Shown here piece by piece: positions 19,153 through 28,029 of a DNA stretch of 64,000 bases. This stretch comes from Pseudoxanthomonas sp. z9 (GTDB lineage Bacteria > Pseudomonadota > Gammaproteobacteria > Xanthomonadales > Xanthomonadaceae): positions 452,048-516,047 of the forward strand of contig NZ_VFID01000004.1 in assembly GCF_006542425.1 (NCBI RefSeq), written 5' to 3'. How positions within the stretch are numbered: position 1 is the stretch's first letter; each line of letters opens with the position of its first letter. Both the position numbers and the translations under genes were made by a program. The notes beneath the pieces were generated by a model that was not told the DNA's origin, did no database searches, and was given only the letters and a program-made list of their open reading frames with translations.

Positions 19153-20643
19153 ATGGATACCGCCAAAGTCGACCGCTACGTCGCCGAGAAATGGGACGAC
19201 GACATCGTTCCGCAGCTGGTCGAATACATCCGCATCCCGAACAAGTCGCCGATGTTCGACAAGGACTGGGTGGCCAACGGATACATGGATGCGGCGGTGC
19301 GCCTGATGGAAGACTGGGCGCGTGCCCAGGCCATTCCCGGGATGCAGGTGGAAGTGGTCCGGCTGGAAGGCCGTACCCCACTGATTTTCATCGAGATTCC
19401 CGCCAGCGGCCCGGAAACCGGCGCCGATACCGTACTGCTGTACGGACACCTGGACAAGCAGCCGGAAATGACCGGCTGGGATGCCGACCTGGGTCCGTGG
19501 ACACCGGTGCTCAAGGGGGATCGCCTGTACGGCCGCGGCGGCGCCGACGACGGCTACGCCATCTTCGGTTCGCTGGCGGCCCTCCAGGCCCTGCAGGCCC
19601 AGGGCGTGCCGCATGCGCGCTGCGTGGTGCTGATCGAAGCCTGCGAGGAATCCGGCAGCTACGACCTGCCGGCCTACGTCGATCACCTGGCCGATCGCAT
19701 CGGCAAGCCATCGCTGGTGGTGTGCCTGGATTCGGGTTGTGGCAACTACGAGCAGTTGTGGTGCACGACCTCGCTGCGCGGCCTGGCCGGCGGCAACTTC
19801 ACGGTCAAGGTGCTGGAGGAAGGCGTGCATTCCGGCGACGCCTCCGGCGTGGTGCCGTCCAGCTTCCGCCTGCTGCGCCAGTTGCTGTCGCGGCTGGAGG
19901 ACGAGAACACCGGACGGATCCTGCCGGAGGGCCTGCAGGTCGAGATTCCCGGCGACCGCCTGGCCCAGGCGAAGGAAGCCGCGCGGGTACTGGACACGGC
20001 GGTGTTCGACAAATTCCCGTTCCTGCCCGGGATGACCCCGATGGCGGAGGACCTGACCGAACTGGTGCTCAACCGCACCTGGCGCCCGGCGCTGTCGGTG
20101 ACCGGCGTGGACGGCATGCCGCCGCTGTCGTCGGCCGGCAACGTGCTGCGTCCGCACACCTCGGTCAAGCTGTCGCTGCGCCTGCCCCCCACCCTGGACG
20201 GCAAGCGTGCCGGTGAACTGCTCAAGGAATTGCTGCTCAAGGATCCGCCCAACGGCGCCCAGGTGAGCCTGGACCTGGAAAAGGCCAGCACCGGCTGGAA
20301 TGCCCCGGCGATGTCGCCCTGGCTGGAGAAGGCGATCGACGCGTCCAGCCGCGAGTTCTTCGGCGCGCCGGCCATGTACATGGGCGAAGGCGGCACCATC
20401 CCGTTCATGGGCATGCTGGGCGAGAAATTCCCGGGTGCGCAGTTCATGATCACCGGCGTGCTGGGCCCGCATTCCAACGCCCACGGCCCCAACGAGTTCC
20501 TGCACATCCCGATGGGCAAGAAGGTCACCGCCTGCGTGGCGCGGGTCATCGCCGAACACCACGCGGCCAGCGTGCGTGGTGAAACCACCGGCGTGGCGGC
20601 GGTCGCCGGCGGCGACCAGCACGGCGATCACGGCTGCTGCTGA
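19153..20643 (+). CDS. M20-family metallodipeptidase
   Basis: 496 residues. Dinuclear-zinc ligands are visible: H99 in YGHLDKQPE with catalytic D101, D132 in GRGGADDGY, the general base/ligand pair E165-E166 in EACEESGS, and a C-terminal His in GPHSNAHGPNE. A lid/dimerisation domain lies at about residues 205-375. It belongs to the dipeptidase branch of M20 (PepV/CNDP-like). The extreme C-terminus ends GGDQHGDHGCC, a His/Cys-rich tail that could bind metal and is not part of the fold. An SD-like GGAGAC precedes the ATG. The upstream gap 18908-19152 shows nothing recognisable. Confidence 0.92.
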   Translation: MDTAKVDRYVAEKWDDDIVPQLVEYIRIPNKSPMFDKDWVANGYMDAAVRLMEDWARAQAIPGMQVEVVRLEGRTPLIFIEIPASGPETGADTVLLYGHLDKQPEMTGWDADLGPWTPVLKGDRLYGRGGADDGYAIFGSLAALQALQAQGVPHARCVVLIEACEESGSYDLPAYVDHLADRIGKPSLVVCLDSGCGNYEQLWCTTSLRGLAGGNFTVKVLEEGVHSGDASGVVPSSFRLLRQLLSRLEDENTGRILPEGLQVEIPGDRLAQAKEAARVLDTAVFDKFPFLPGMTPMAEDLTELVLNRTWRPALSVTGVDGMPPLSSAGNVLRPHTSVKLSLRLPPTLDGKRAGELLKELLLKDPPNGAQVSLDLEKASTGWNAPAMSPWLEKAIDASSREFFGAPAMYMGEGGTIPFMGMLGEKFPGAQFMITGVLGPHSNAHGPNEFLHIPMGKKVTACVARVIAEHHAASVRGETTGVAAVAGGDQHGDHGCC

Positions 20644-20666
20644 CCGTCGGCCCACGCGGGTACGGG

Positions 20667-20694
20667 AAAAGAGCCGGGTCATCCCGGCTCTTTT
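20667..20694 (+). terminator. Rho-independent terminator after dipeptidase
   Basis: AAAAGAGCCGGG - TCAT - CCCGGCTCTTTT followed by CGTTTT, 23 bases after the M20 peptidase stop. The flanking A and T runs make it potentially bidirectional. Confidence 0.92.
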
Positions 20695-20798
20695 CGTTTT
20701 CGCCCGTATCGACCGCGGCCGGGCGGGACGGATGTGCGCCGGGCATGGCTTGGGTTACCCTGCGGACACCCCCCACTTTTTCCGACCGGAGTGTTCAG

Positions 20799-21068
20799 AT
20801 GGAACAGATCTTTGGTGGCGGCATCCTGTGGACCCTGCTCATCGGCTTCCTGGCCGGCCTGTTGGCCCGGGCCATCAAGCCCGGCGACGACAAGCTCAAC
20901 CTCATCTGGACGATCGTGCTGGGCGTGGCCGGGGCACTGCTCGCCCGTTTCGTCGGCGGCGCACTGGGATGGTACGGACCGGAGGAACCGGCCGGTTTCA
21001 TCGCCTCCGTGGTCGGTGCGATCATCCTGCTCTTCATCTACGGCCTGGCGAAGAAGAAGAGGGCCTGA
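20799..21068 (+). CDS. GlsB/YeaQ/YmgE family membrane protein
   Basis: 89 residues, three hydrophobic helices rich in Gly (ILWTLLIGFLAGLLARAI, IWTIVLGVAGALLARFVGG, FIASVVGAIILLFIYGL) ending in KKKRA. This is the transglycosylase-associated/YeaQ pattern; members are often stress-induced inner-membrane proteins of unknown mechanism. The ATG at 20799 with CCGGAG upstream was preferred to an in-frame extension at 20745. A terminator follows closely, so it is probably monocistronic. Confidence 0.9.
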   Translation: MEQIFGGGILWTLLIGFLAGLLARAIKPGDDKLNLIWTIVLGVAGALLARFVGGALGWYGPEEPAGFIASVVGAIILLFIYGLAKKKRA

Positions 21069-21089
21069 GTCCCGCCGGACGACATTCCC

Positions 21090-21117
21090 AAGCCCCGCTC
21101 CGGCGGGGCTTCTTCTT
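21090..21117 (+). terminator. Rho-independent terminator after GlsB-type gene
   Basis: AGCCCCGC - TCCG - GCGGGGCT followed by TCTTCTT, 22 bases after the stop codon of the GlsB-type gene. Confidence 0.85.
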
Positions 21118-21222
21118 GGGAAATGGCGTGGAAACCGCCGGCTTCACAATTCTTCATTCGGGTTTCAGGCGCTTCATCCGCGGACACCGTGCAATCCGGC
21201 TCCCAACCCAAGGAGCCGCACC

Positions 21223-22362
21223 ATGTCACCGTCCCTGCCCCGCCTGATCCTGCTGTCCTGCCTGACCTTCGCCACGCCGGCGCCCATCTGGGCCGCTCCG
21301 GCCACTCCCACTTACCATGTCCCCGCGTCGGCAGGCGACGGCTGGGCGGTGGCCGACGCCGCCCGACAGGGCTGGAAGCCGGAGCGCTTCGCCGCGCTCG
21401 AAGCCGCCATCGCCCGCGGCGATTTTCCGGGCGTCACCAGCGTGCTCGTCGCGCAGGACGGGCACCTGCTCTATGAGCGCTACTTCAACGGCGGCGATCC
21501 CGACGTGCTCAACGACACCCGCTCGGCGACCAAGAGCGTGACCGCGTTGCTGGTCGGCGCGGCCATCGATCGCGGCCTGATTCCGGATGCGCGGGCGCGC
21601 GTGCATGACTACTTCCGCGACCAGGCGCCCTGGCAGCACGATGGCCCGCGCAAACAGGCGATCACCGTGGAAGACCTGCTGACGATGAGTTCGGCCTGGG
21701 ACTGCGACGACGAAAACCCGTTCTCCTCCGGCAACGAGGAACGCATGTACGTCAGCGAGAACTGGACCCGGTTCGCCCTGGACCTGCCGCTGCGCGGCTA
21801 CGCGCCGTGGGTGAAACGGCCTGAGGACAGTCCGCACGGGCGCACGTTCTCCTACTGCACCGCCGGCAGTTTCCTGCTCGGCGCGGTGGTGGAACGGGCC
21901 GCCGGAAAACCGCTGGCCGCCTTTGCCGCGGAAGCGCTCGAGCGTCCGCTCGGAATCCAGCAGGTGCAATGGAACCATTCCAGCGAGGGCGTGGGCATGG
22001 GTGGCGGCGGCACCCGCTACCGCAGCCGCGATCTGGCCAAGTTGGGCCAACTGGTGGCCGCCGGTGGCGTCTGGAACGGAAAACGGGTGATCTCCGCCGA
22101 CTGGATCCGGCAGGCCCTGACCGTGCATGCGCAGGCCCGCGAGGACGCCGACTACGGCTACCAGTTCTGGCGCTTCCGCTTCACCCGCGACGGACGGGAA
22201 CAGCCGGCCTGGGCGATGTCGGGCAACGGCGGCAACTACGTGTTCATCGTTCCCGAGAAGAAACTGGTGGCGGTGATCACCCGCACCTCGTTCAACCAGC
22301 GCGACGTGCACCCGCAGTCGCAGCGGATGTTCGGCGACTACGTGCTTACGGCGATGCCGTGA
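21223..22362 (+). CDS. Serine hydrolase, class C beta-lactamase fold, exported
   Basis: 379 residues with a signal peptide ending at IWAAP. The nucleophile motif is S101-A-T-K104, the SxxK of penicillin-binding-protein-like esterases. The second motif is Y-C-T in GRTFSYCTAGSFLLG, where true class C beta-lactamases have YxN, so esterase or peptidase activity is more likely than beta-lactam hydrolysis. SGNGGNYVFIVP supplies a glycine-rich third motif. The ATG follows AAGGAGCCGCACC. It is convergent with the CadC-like regulator, overlapping its end by 17 bases. Confidence 0.88.
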   Translation: MSPSLPRLILLSCLTFATPAPIWAAPATPTYHVPASAGDGWAVADAARQGWKPERFAALEAAIARGDFPGVTSVLVAQDGHLLYERYFNGGDPDVLNDTRSATKSVTALLVGAAIDRGLIPDARARVHDYFRDQAPWQHDGPRKQAITVEDLLTMSSAWDCDDENPFSSGNEERMYVSENWTRFALDLPLRGYAPWVKRPEDSPHGRTFSYCTAGSFLLGAVVERAAGKPLAAFAAEALERPLGIQQVQWNHSSEGVGMGGGGTRYRSRDLAKLGQLVAAGGVWNGKRVISADWIRQALTVHAQAREDADYGYQFWRFRFTRDGREQPAWAMSGNGGNYVFIVPEKKLVAVITRTSFNQRDVHPQSQRMFGDYVLTAMP

Positions 22363-23959
22363 GCCGGGCCAGCAACGCCGGCGGCACCTTGGCGCGTTCG
22401 GCGGCGTTGTGCCGGTGGATGGCATCGATGCCACGGGCGAAGGCGGGTTCGTCCGCCATCGGCTTGAACAGGGGCGATACCTGCAGGTAGTCGGCGTCGC
22501 TGTAACCCGCGTCTATCGCGCGTTGCAGCGCACGCAGCGCGGCGGCGCGGTCGCCACCGGCATCGCGCAGCAGCGCCACCTCCAGCCAGTCGGAGGGGTA
22601 GCCGGCGCCGGCGTCCAGTTCCGCGGCCAGGGTTTCCGCCCGCGCACGCGCCCAGGCGGCATCGGCATGTCCGGTATTGATGCGTGCCAGCGTCGTCGGC
22701 AGGCTGGACTGCGGCCGCAACGCCACTGCTTCCCGGTAGGCATGGGTGGCGGTGGCGCCATCGCCTTGCAGGCGCGCGAGTTCGGCGGCCAGCAGATGCA
22801 GGTCGGCGTGCGCGGTGCCCCGCTTCTGCGCCACATCCAATGCCGCCTGCGCCTCGCTCAGGCGGCCATGCCGGAACAGGTAGCGCGGCCAAGCCAGGTT
22901 GGAGAACACGTTGTCCGGATACAGCTCGAAGCTTTGCCGGTACCGCGTCTCGGCCGCCTGCGGATAGCCCAGCAGGTCCAGGTTGTTGGCGATCTGCAGT
23001 TGCAGGAAACGCACCCGTGCCGGATCCCCACGCAACGAGGTGTTGGCGATCAGCGCATCGGCCAGGCGTCCCTTGCGATCGTAAAGATACGCAGCCGAGG
23101 CGCGGCTGCCATCGGCGGCCGGATCCAGCGCGACAGCGCGCTCGTAACCGGCCAGCGCATCGTCGATGCGACCGCGGCAGTCATGCGAATAGCCGAGTGC
23201 GGCGTGCGCCGCCGCCCTGTCCGGGTGCGCACGGATGACCTGCTCGGCCAGCCGCTGCGCGCGCGCGGCCCATTCGGGCGGAAAATTGAACAGGCACACC
23301 CGCGCGCCGTAGCTCCGGCTGAGGCCGACCAGCGCGCGGGCATTGTCCGGCTGTTCCTTCAAGGCGCGCTCGTACAGTTCGATGGCGCGCTCGTTGTTGT
23401 CGCGCTGGCCGATGCCGGCGTAGTAGTCGGCGCGCTCGATCAAGCTGGCGGTACCCGACGCGCCGGAGGGGACGGAGGACGCCGCCGCATTGGTTTTTTT
23501 CTTCTCCGCGTCACCGGACGTCCAGGCGATCGCCAGGCCCACGGCAACCGCCGTCACGATCACTACCGCCACCGCCGCCCGCGACCACCGCCGGGACGCG
23601 GCGAACGATGCCTTCGGGACAGGCTCGACGTCATCGTCCAGCGGCTGCGGCCGCGCGGACAGTTGATAACCCTGTCCGCGCACCGAGCGCAGGTAGCGCG
23701 GTTGTCGTCCATCGTCGCCCAGTGCCTGCCGCAGCAGCTTCACCCGCTGGGTCACGGTTTCCTCGTTGACGACGGCCGGCGCCCAGACCCGCTCGATCAG
23801 CTCGTCGAAACCCACCACCCGATCGCCCTGCAACACCAGGTAGCGCAGCAACTGGAAGCTGAGGCCGGCGACATTGAGCGGTTCACCCGCGCGTTCGACG
23901 CGCTGGCGCTCAAGGTCGATCGCCAGATCCTCCAGGCGGAAGCGCGTGGCGTCGCCCAC
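22346..23959 (-). CDS. CadC/ToxR-like winged-helix transcription factor with TPR sensor domain
   Basis: 537 residues from the GTG at 23959; the frame is open to a GTG at 24013, but that would overlap manC by 50 bases. An OmpR-type winged helix occupies about residues 5-102 (RLEDLAIDLERQRVERAGEPL, RYLRSVRGQGYQL), one membrane helix about 128-146 (AAVAVVIVTAVAVGLAIAW), and the periplasmic part (about 170-520) is made of TPR repeats. This is the one-component membrane-regulator architecture. The signal and targets are unknown; it lies 4 bases after manC and may be in its transcript. Confidence 0.88.
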   Translation of the reverse strand: MGDATRFRLEDLAIDLERQRVERAGEPLNVAGLSFQLLRYLVLQGDRVVGFDELIERVWAPAVVNEETVTQRVKLLRQALGDDGRQPRYLRSVRGQGYQLSARPQPLDDDVEPVPKASFAASRRWSRAAVAVVIVTAVAVGLAIAWTSGDAEKKKTNAAASSVPSGASGTASLIERADYYAGIGQRDNNERAIELYERALKEQPDNARALVGLSRSYGARVCLFNFPPEWAARAQRLAEQVIRAHPDRAAAHAALGYSHDCRGRIDDALAGYERAVALDPAADGSRASAAYLYDRKGRLADALIANTSLRGDPARVRFLQLQIANNLDLLGYPQAAETRYRQSFELYPDNVFSNLAWPRYLFRHGRLSEAQAALDVAQKRGTAHADLHLLAAELARLQGDGATATHAYREAVALRPQSSLPTTLARINTGHADAAWARARAETLAAELDAGAGYPSDWLEVALLRDAGGDRAAALRALQRAIDAGYSDADYLQVSPLFKPMADEPAFARGIDAIHRHNAAERAKVPPALLARLTASP

Positions 23960-23963
23960 GGGA

Positions 23964-25370
23964 TTACTCGCTGCGCCCGTAGATGTCCGAATAGCGGACG
24001 ATGTCGTCCTCACCCAGGTAGTCGCCGGACTGTACTTCGATCAGTTCCAGCGGTTCCTTGCCTGGATTCTCCAGGCGGTGCTTGGCGCCGATCGGAATGT
24101 AGGTGGACTGGTTCTCGTACAACTCGAACACGTCATTGTCGCGCGTCACCCGCGCCACGCCCTTGACCACGATCCAGTGCTCGGCGCGATGCGCATGCGA
24201 TTGCAGGGACAACTTGGCGCCAGGCTTGACCTTGATCCGCTTGACCTGGTGGCGCTGGCCCATGTCCACCGAATCGTAGCTGCCCCACGGGCGATGCACT
24301 TCACGATGCAGGACCGCCTGGCTGCGCTGGCTGTCCTTCAGTTGCGCGACCACCTGCTTCACTTCCTGCACGCGGTCCTTGCGCGCGACCAGCACCGCGT
24401 CGTCGGTCTCCACCACCACGATGTCGTCCACACCCACCAGCGCGACCAGCCGCTGCGCGTAGGCGTAGCTGTTGCGGGTATCGACGGCGATGACGTCGCC
24501 GTGGTGCGCGTTGCCGGCGGCGTCGCGCTCGGCGACCTCCCACAGCGCGGACCAGCTGCCGACATCGTTCCAGCCGATGTCCACCGGCAGCACCATCGCA
24601 TGCGCGGTCTTTTCCATGACCGCGTAGTCGATGGAGTCGGACGGGCTGGCGGCGAACGCGTCCTTGTCCAGGCGCACGAAATCGCCGTCCTGGCGGGCTT
24701 CGGCGAAGGCAGTACGCACCGTGGCGACGATGTCTGGGCGGAAGCGCTCCAGTTCCTCCAGGTAGCGGCTGGCGCGGAACAGGAACATGCCGCTGTTCCA
24801 GTAATAGCCACCGGCGTCCAGATACGACTGCGCGGTCGCGGCATCGGGTTTCTCGACGAAGCGCGACACCTTGCGCAGGCCTTCGCCGGCCTCGGCCTGG
24901 ATGTAGCCGAAGCCGGTCTCGGGCGCGTCGGGCACGATGCCGAACGTCACCAGCGCGCCCGCCTCGGCGGCCGGCAACGCCGCCTGCACCGCGCGCCGGA
25001 AACCGTCGGCATCGCGGACCACGTGATCGGAAGGCAGCACCAGCAGTACCGGATCGTCACCGCCAGTCATCGCCTGCAGGGCGGCCGCGGCGATCGCCGG
25101 CGCGGTATTTCGCCCCGCCGGCTCCAGCAGGATATGCGGCGCGGGCGCGCCAATCTGGCGCAATTGTTCGGCCACCAGGAAGCGGTGTTCCTCGTTGGCC
25201 ACGACGATCGGCCGTGCACCCGCCAGCGGCGCAATCCTCAGCCAGGTGTCCTGGACCATCGTCCGCTCGCTGGCCAACGGCAGGAACTGCTTGGGATAGG
25301 CCTCGCGCGACAGCGGCCACAGGCGCGTGCCGGAACCGCCGGACAGCAGGACGGGTTGGAGTGCGGCCAT
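23964..25370 (-). CDS. manC: Mannose-1-phosphate guanylyltransferase / mannose-6-phosphate isomerase (ManC/XanB/AlgA type)
   Basis: 468 residues, bifunctional. The N-terminal nucleotidyltransferase carries [19 protein letters not shown] (residues 11-29), and VEKPD and GWNDVGSW follow. A C-terminal cupin isomerase domain holds [19 protein letters not shown]. It makes mannose-1-P and GDP-mannose for exopolysaccharide and LPS. In Xanthomonas the homologue xanB lies beside xanA; no xanA or glycosyltransferase is adjacent here. It is divergent from amgK across a 69-base gap. Confidence 0.95.
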   Translation of the reverse strand: MAALQPVLLSGGSGTRLWPLSREAYPKQFLPLASERTMVQDTWLRIAPLAGARPIVVANEEHRFLVAEQLRQIGAPAPHILLEPAGRNTAPAIAAAALQAMTGGDDPVLLVLPSDHVVRDADGFRRAVQAALPAAEAGALVTFGIVPDAPETGFGYIQAEAGEGLRKVSRFVEKPDAATAQSYLDAGGYYWNSGMFLFRASRYLEELERFRPDIVATVRTAFAEARQDGDFVRLDKDAFAASPSDSIDYAVMEKTAHAMVLPVDIGWNDVGSWSALWEVAERDAAGNAHHGDVIAVDTRNSYAYAQRLVALVGVDDIVVVETDDAVLVARKDRVQEVKQVVAQLKDSQRSQAVLHREVHRPWGSYDSVDMGQRHQVKRIKVKPGAKLSLQSHAHRAEHWIVVKGVARVTRDNDVFELYENQSTYIPIGAKHRLENPGKEPLELIEVQSGDYLGEDDIVRYSDIYGRSE

Positions 25371-25439
25371 GGGTCTCTCGCACGAAATGAGGACGGCAGT
25401 TTACCCTTTAGTCCGCAACCACCCCTGTCTGGACACCGC

Positions 25440-26453
25440 ATGCCCCCCGAGACGCACGACGACGCCCGTGCCACGCAACGCCTCGCCTGGACGAGGGCCG
25501 CCATGGACGCGCCCGGACTGGCGCTGGAACGGGCTTCGGTGGATGCCGGATTCCGCAGCTACTGGCGCACGCGGGGCGTGGAACCCAGTCGGATCGTGAT
25601 GGATTCGCCGCCGGGACTGGAGGATGTCCGTCCCTGGCTGCGGATCCGCGATCTGCTGGAGGCCGGCGGCGTGCGGGTGCCGCGGGTACTCGCGCGCGAT
25701 GTCGAGTCGGGGTTCCTGCTGCTGGAGGATCTGGGCGGGCCGACGCTGGTCAAGACCATCGACGCCGACAACGCCGACGAGTGGTTCGGCCTGGCCATCA
25801 CCGAGCTGCTCAAGCTGCAGGCGATCACGCCGCCAGCCGATGCCGGCGAGTTCGGCGAGGCATTGCTGCAGCGGGACGCGGGCCTGTTCGAGGAATGGTT
25901 CCTCGGCCGCCACCTGGGCATCGTGCTCGACTGCGATGACAGCGAGCGGCTGCAACTGGCGCAGCGCCGCCTGATGGACAACGCGCTCGGCCAGCCCCGG
26001 GTGCTCACCCACCGCGACTTCATGCCGCGCAACCTGATGCCCACCCGGCCACTGCCGGCGGTGCTGGATTTCCAGGACTGCATCCGCGGGCCGGTGGCCT
26101 ACGATCCGGTCAGCCTGTTCAAGGACGCCTTCCTCAGCTGGCCGCTGGAGCGCGTCGATGGCTGGCTGGCCCAGTACCACGCGCGTGCGCTGGAAGCGGG
26201 CATTCCGGTGCCGCGCGACTTCGCGGTGTTCCTGCGCGACGCCGACTGGATGGGCATCCAGCGACACCTGAAAATCCTCGGCATCTTCGCCCGCCTGCAC
26301 TACCGCGACGGCAAGACCGGCTACCTGCACGACGCGCCGCGCTTCATCGCCTTCCTGGACGAGGTGCTGCCCCGCCATCCGCAACTGGCGGAACTGGGCG
26401 ATCTGCTGGAACGGCGCATCAAGCCCGCGATGCGCGCCAGGGACGCGGCATGA
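25440..26453 (+). CDS. amgK: N-acetylmuramate/N-acetylglucosamine kinase AmgK
   Basis: 337 residues with the aminoglycoside-phosphotransferase kinase fold. The catalytic loop is THRDFMPRNLM with D193, and the metal-binding VLDFQDCIRGPVAYD follows. AmgK phosphorylates the anomeric position of MurNAc in the cell-wall recycling route that bypasses MurQ. The next gene is murU, overlapping in ATGA, the pathway partner. An aminoglycoside-resistance role is unlikely given this pairing. Confidence 0.95.
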   Translation: MPPETHDDARATQRLAWTRAAMDAPGLALERASVDAGFRSYWRTRGVEPSRIVMDSPPGLEDVRPWLRIRDLLEAGGVRVPRVLARDVESGFLLLEDLGGPTLVKTIDADNADEWFGLAITELLKLQAITPPADAGEFGEALLQRDAGLFEEWFLGRHLGIVLDCDDSERLQLAQRRLMDNALGQPRVLTHRDFMPRNLMPTRPLPAVLDFQDCIRGPVAYDPVSLFKDAFLSWPLERVDGWLAQYHARALEAGIPVPRDFAVFLRDADWMGIQRHLKILGIFARLHYRDGKTGYLHDAPRFIAFLDEVLPRHPQLAELGDLLERRIKPAMRARDAA

Positions 26454-27142
26454 AGGCGCTCATCTTCGCCGCCGGGCTGGGCGAACGCATGCGTCCGCTG
26501 ACCGATCACACGCCCAAGCCGCTGCTCGAAGCCGGCGGCAAGCCGCTGATCGTCTGGCACCTGGAAAAGCTCGCGGCGATGGGCATCCGCGACGTGGTGA
26601 TCAACATCAGCTGGCTGGCGGAACAGTTCCCGCGGACGCTGGGCGATGGCGCGCACTGGGGACTGCGCCTGCACTGGTCGCACGAAGGGCCCACGCCGCT
26701 GGAAACCGGCGGCGGCATGCTGCACGCGCGGCCGCTGCTGGGCGAAGAGCCCTTCCTGCTGGTCAACGGCGACGTCTGGACCGACTACGACTTCACCCGC
26801 CTGCCGGCCGAACCGACCGGACTGGCCCACCTCGTCATGGTTGATCCGCCCGCGCACAAGACCCACGGCGACTTCGCGCTGGAGGACGACGGCACGATCC
26901 GCGACGATGGCGCACGGCGCCTCACCTACGCCGGCCTGGGTGTCTATCGCCCCGCCCTGCTCGACGGCTGGAACGCGATCGTTGGCGATCAGGTCGGCAC
27001 GCCACCACGCTTCATGCTCGTGCACCTGTTGCGTGCGCACATGCCCGGAGGCGCCATCCACGGCGAGTACTGGGGCGGCGGCTGGACCGACGTCGGCACG
27101 CCGGAGCGGCTCGCGCAGCTGGATGCGGCCCTGCGCGGCTGA
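26450..27142 (+). CDS. murU: N-acetylmuramate alpha-1-phosphate uridylyltransferase MurU
   Basis: 230 residues. The nucleotidyltransferase signature FAAGLGERMRPLTDHTPKPLL opens the protein, with NGDVWTDYD as the metal-binding Asp motif. MurU converts MurNAc-1-P to UDP-MurNAc, returning recycled sugar to peptidoglycan precursor synthesis downstream of MurA, the fosfomycin target that is also encoded in this window at 34.6 kb. It is translationally coupled to amgK and ends just before a DnaA-box cluster and a terminator. Confidence 0.95.
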   Translation: MKALIFAAGLGERMRPLTDHTPKPLLEAGGKPLIVWHLEKLAAMGIRDVVINISWLAEQFPRTLGDGAHWGLRLHWSHEGPTPLETGGGMLHARPLLGEEPFLLVNGDVWTDYDFTRLPAEPTGLAHLVMVDPPAHKTHGDFALEDDGTIRDDGARRLTYAGLGVYRPALLDGWNAIVGDQVGTPPRFMLVHLLRAHMPGGAIHGEYWGGGWTDVGTPERLAQLDAALRG

Positions 27143-27157
27143 ACCGGTATCGAAGGG

Positions 27158-27203
27158 TTGTCCACAATCGGTGTGGATGAAAAACCGGCAAAGATGTGGA
27201 TAA
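27158..27203. promoter_or_regulatory. Cluster of three DnaA-box-like 9-mers
   Basis: TTGTCCACA at 27158-27166 on the plus strand; TCATCCACA (complement of 27172-27180); and a perfect TTATCCACA (complement of 27195-27203). They sit in the convergent gap between murU and hda, an AT-richer island than its surroundings. hda encodes the DnaA regulatory inactivator, so a DnaA-binding site beside it is suggestive. Whether DnaA binds here is untested. Confidence 0.6.
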
Positions 27204-27235
27204 GTGACGGACCGCCCCACGGGGCGGGCGTGTCA

Positions 27236-27254
27236 AGCCGGTTGGCTGTTTTTT
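27236..27254 (+). terminator. Probable terminator after murU
   Basis: AGCC-GGTT-GGCT followed by GTTTTTT. A second GC hairpin (CGCCCC-ACG-GGGCG) lies just upstream at about 27213. The stem is short, so confidence is moderate. Confidence 0.5.
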
Positions 27255-27308
27255 CGCCAGCGGAGGAAACAGCGGCGCACCCTCGCGCCTGTCGCCACGC
27301 GCGATGAT

Positions 27309-28028
27309 TCAGCGCGGCTCCAGCACGCTGCGCAGGAACGGCACGGTGATTCGCCGTTGCGCCGCCAGTGACGCCCGGTCCAGTTGCTCGAACACCGCCA
27401 CCAGCCGACCCAGATCGCGATCGGTGCGGCTCAGCAGCCAGTCGATGGCCGCATCCTCCAGCACCAGGCCGCGTCGCTGCGCGCGTTCGCGCAACACCTC
27501 GCGGCGTCCGTCGTCATCCAGCGGCACCAGCATCACCCGCGTGCACTGCGACAGCCGCGAACGCAGATCCGGCAATACCAGCCCGAGTTCGGCGGGCACG
27601 TCGCGCGCGGTGTACAGCACGCGGATGCCGGCGGGACGCGCGCGGTTGTGGAAATCGAACAGCGCGACCTCATCCTCGCGGTTGCCCGCAATCAAGTCCA
27701 ACCCGTCCAGCGCCACCACGTCGTGTCCTTCCAGCGACTCCAGCGCTTCGCGCAGGCGGCCCGCGGCGGCGGCCATCGGCAGGAATGCCGCACGCGCGCC
27801 ACCCTGTTCCGCATGCGCGCACAGCGCCAGCGACAGATGGGTCTTTCCGGTCCGCGGCGCGCCGCCCAGGTACAGCCAGTCGGTCGAGGTGCCCTCGGCC
27901 AGCGCGCGCAACTGCGCCAGTGCGCCTTCCGGCGCGCCGACGAAACTCTCGAAACGCTGATCCGGCGGATAGCGCAAGGCCAGCGGCAGCTGTGGCGTCA
28001 GCCCGCCGGGAGACGAGGAACGGCTCAC
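27309..28028 (-). CDS. hda: DnaA regulatory inactivator Hda
   Basis: 239 residues, a DnaA-like AAA+ domain without the DnaA C-terminal DNA-binding domain. Walker A is GAPRTGKTHLS (about residues 55-65), Walker B VVALDGLDLI. The N-terminal QLPLAL motif is the clamp-binding peptide used by Hda to contact the beta sliding clamp. Hda with the clamp stimulates ATP hydrolysis by DnaA after initiation. It follows the AI-2E-type transporter gene with a one-base gap, suggesting co-transcription. Confidence 0.94.
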   Translation of the reverse strand: MSRSSSPGGLTPQLPLALRYPPDQRFESFVGAPEGALAQLRALAEGTSTDWLYLGGAPRTGKTHLSLALCAHAEQGGARAAFLPMAAAAGRLREALESLEGHDVVALDGLDLIAGNREDEVALFDFHNRARPAGIRVLYTARDVPAELGLVLPDLRSRLSQCTRVMLVPLDDDGRREVLRERAQRRGLVLEDAAIDWLLSRTDRDLGRLVAVFEQLDRASLAAQRRITVPFLRSVLEPR

Positions 28029-28029
28029 G

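Noticed and set aside
23960..24013. Longer N-terminus of the CadC-like regulator starting at GTG 24013
   Set aside because: It would overlap manC by 50 bases and adds a Ser/Thr-rich stretch outside the winged-helix domain; the GTG at 23959, 4 bases after manC, fits better.
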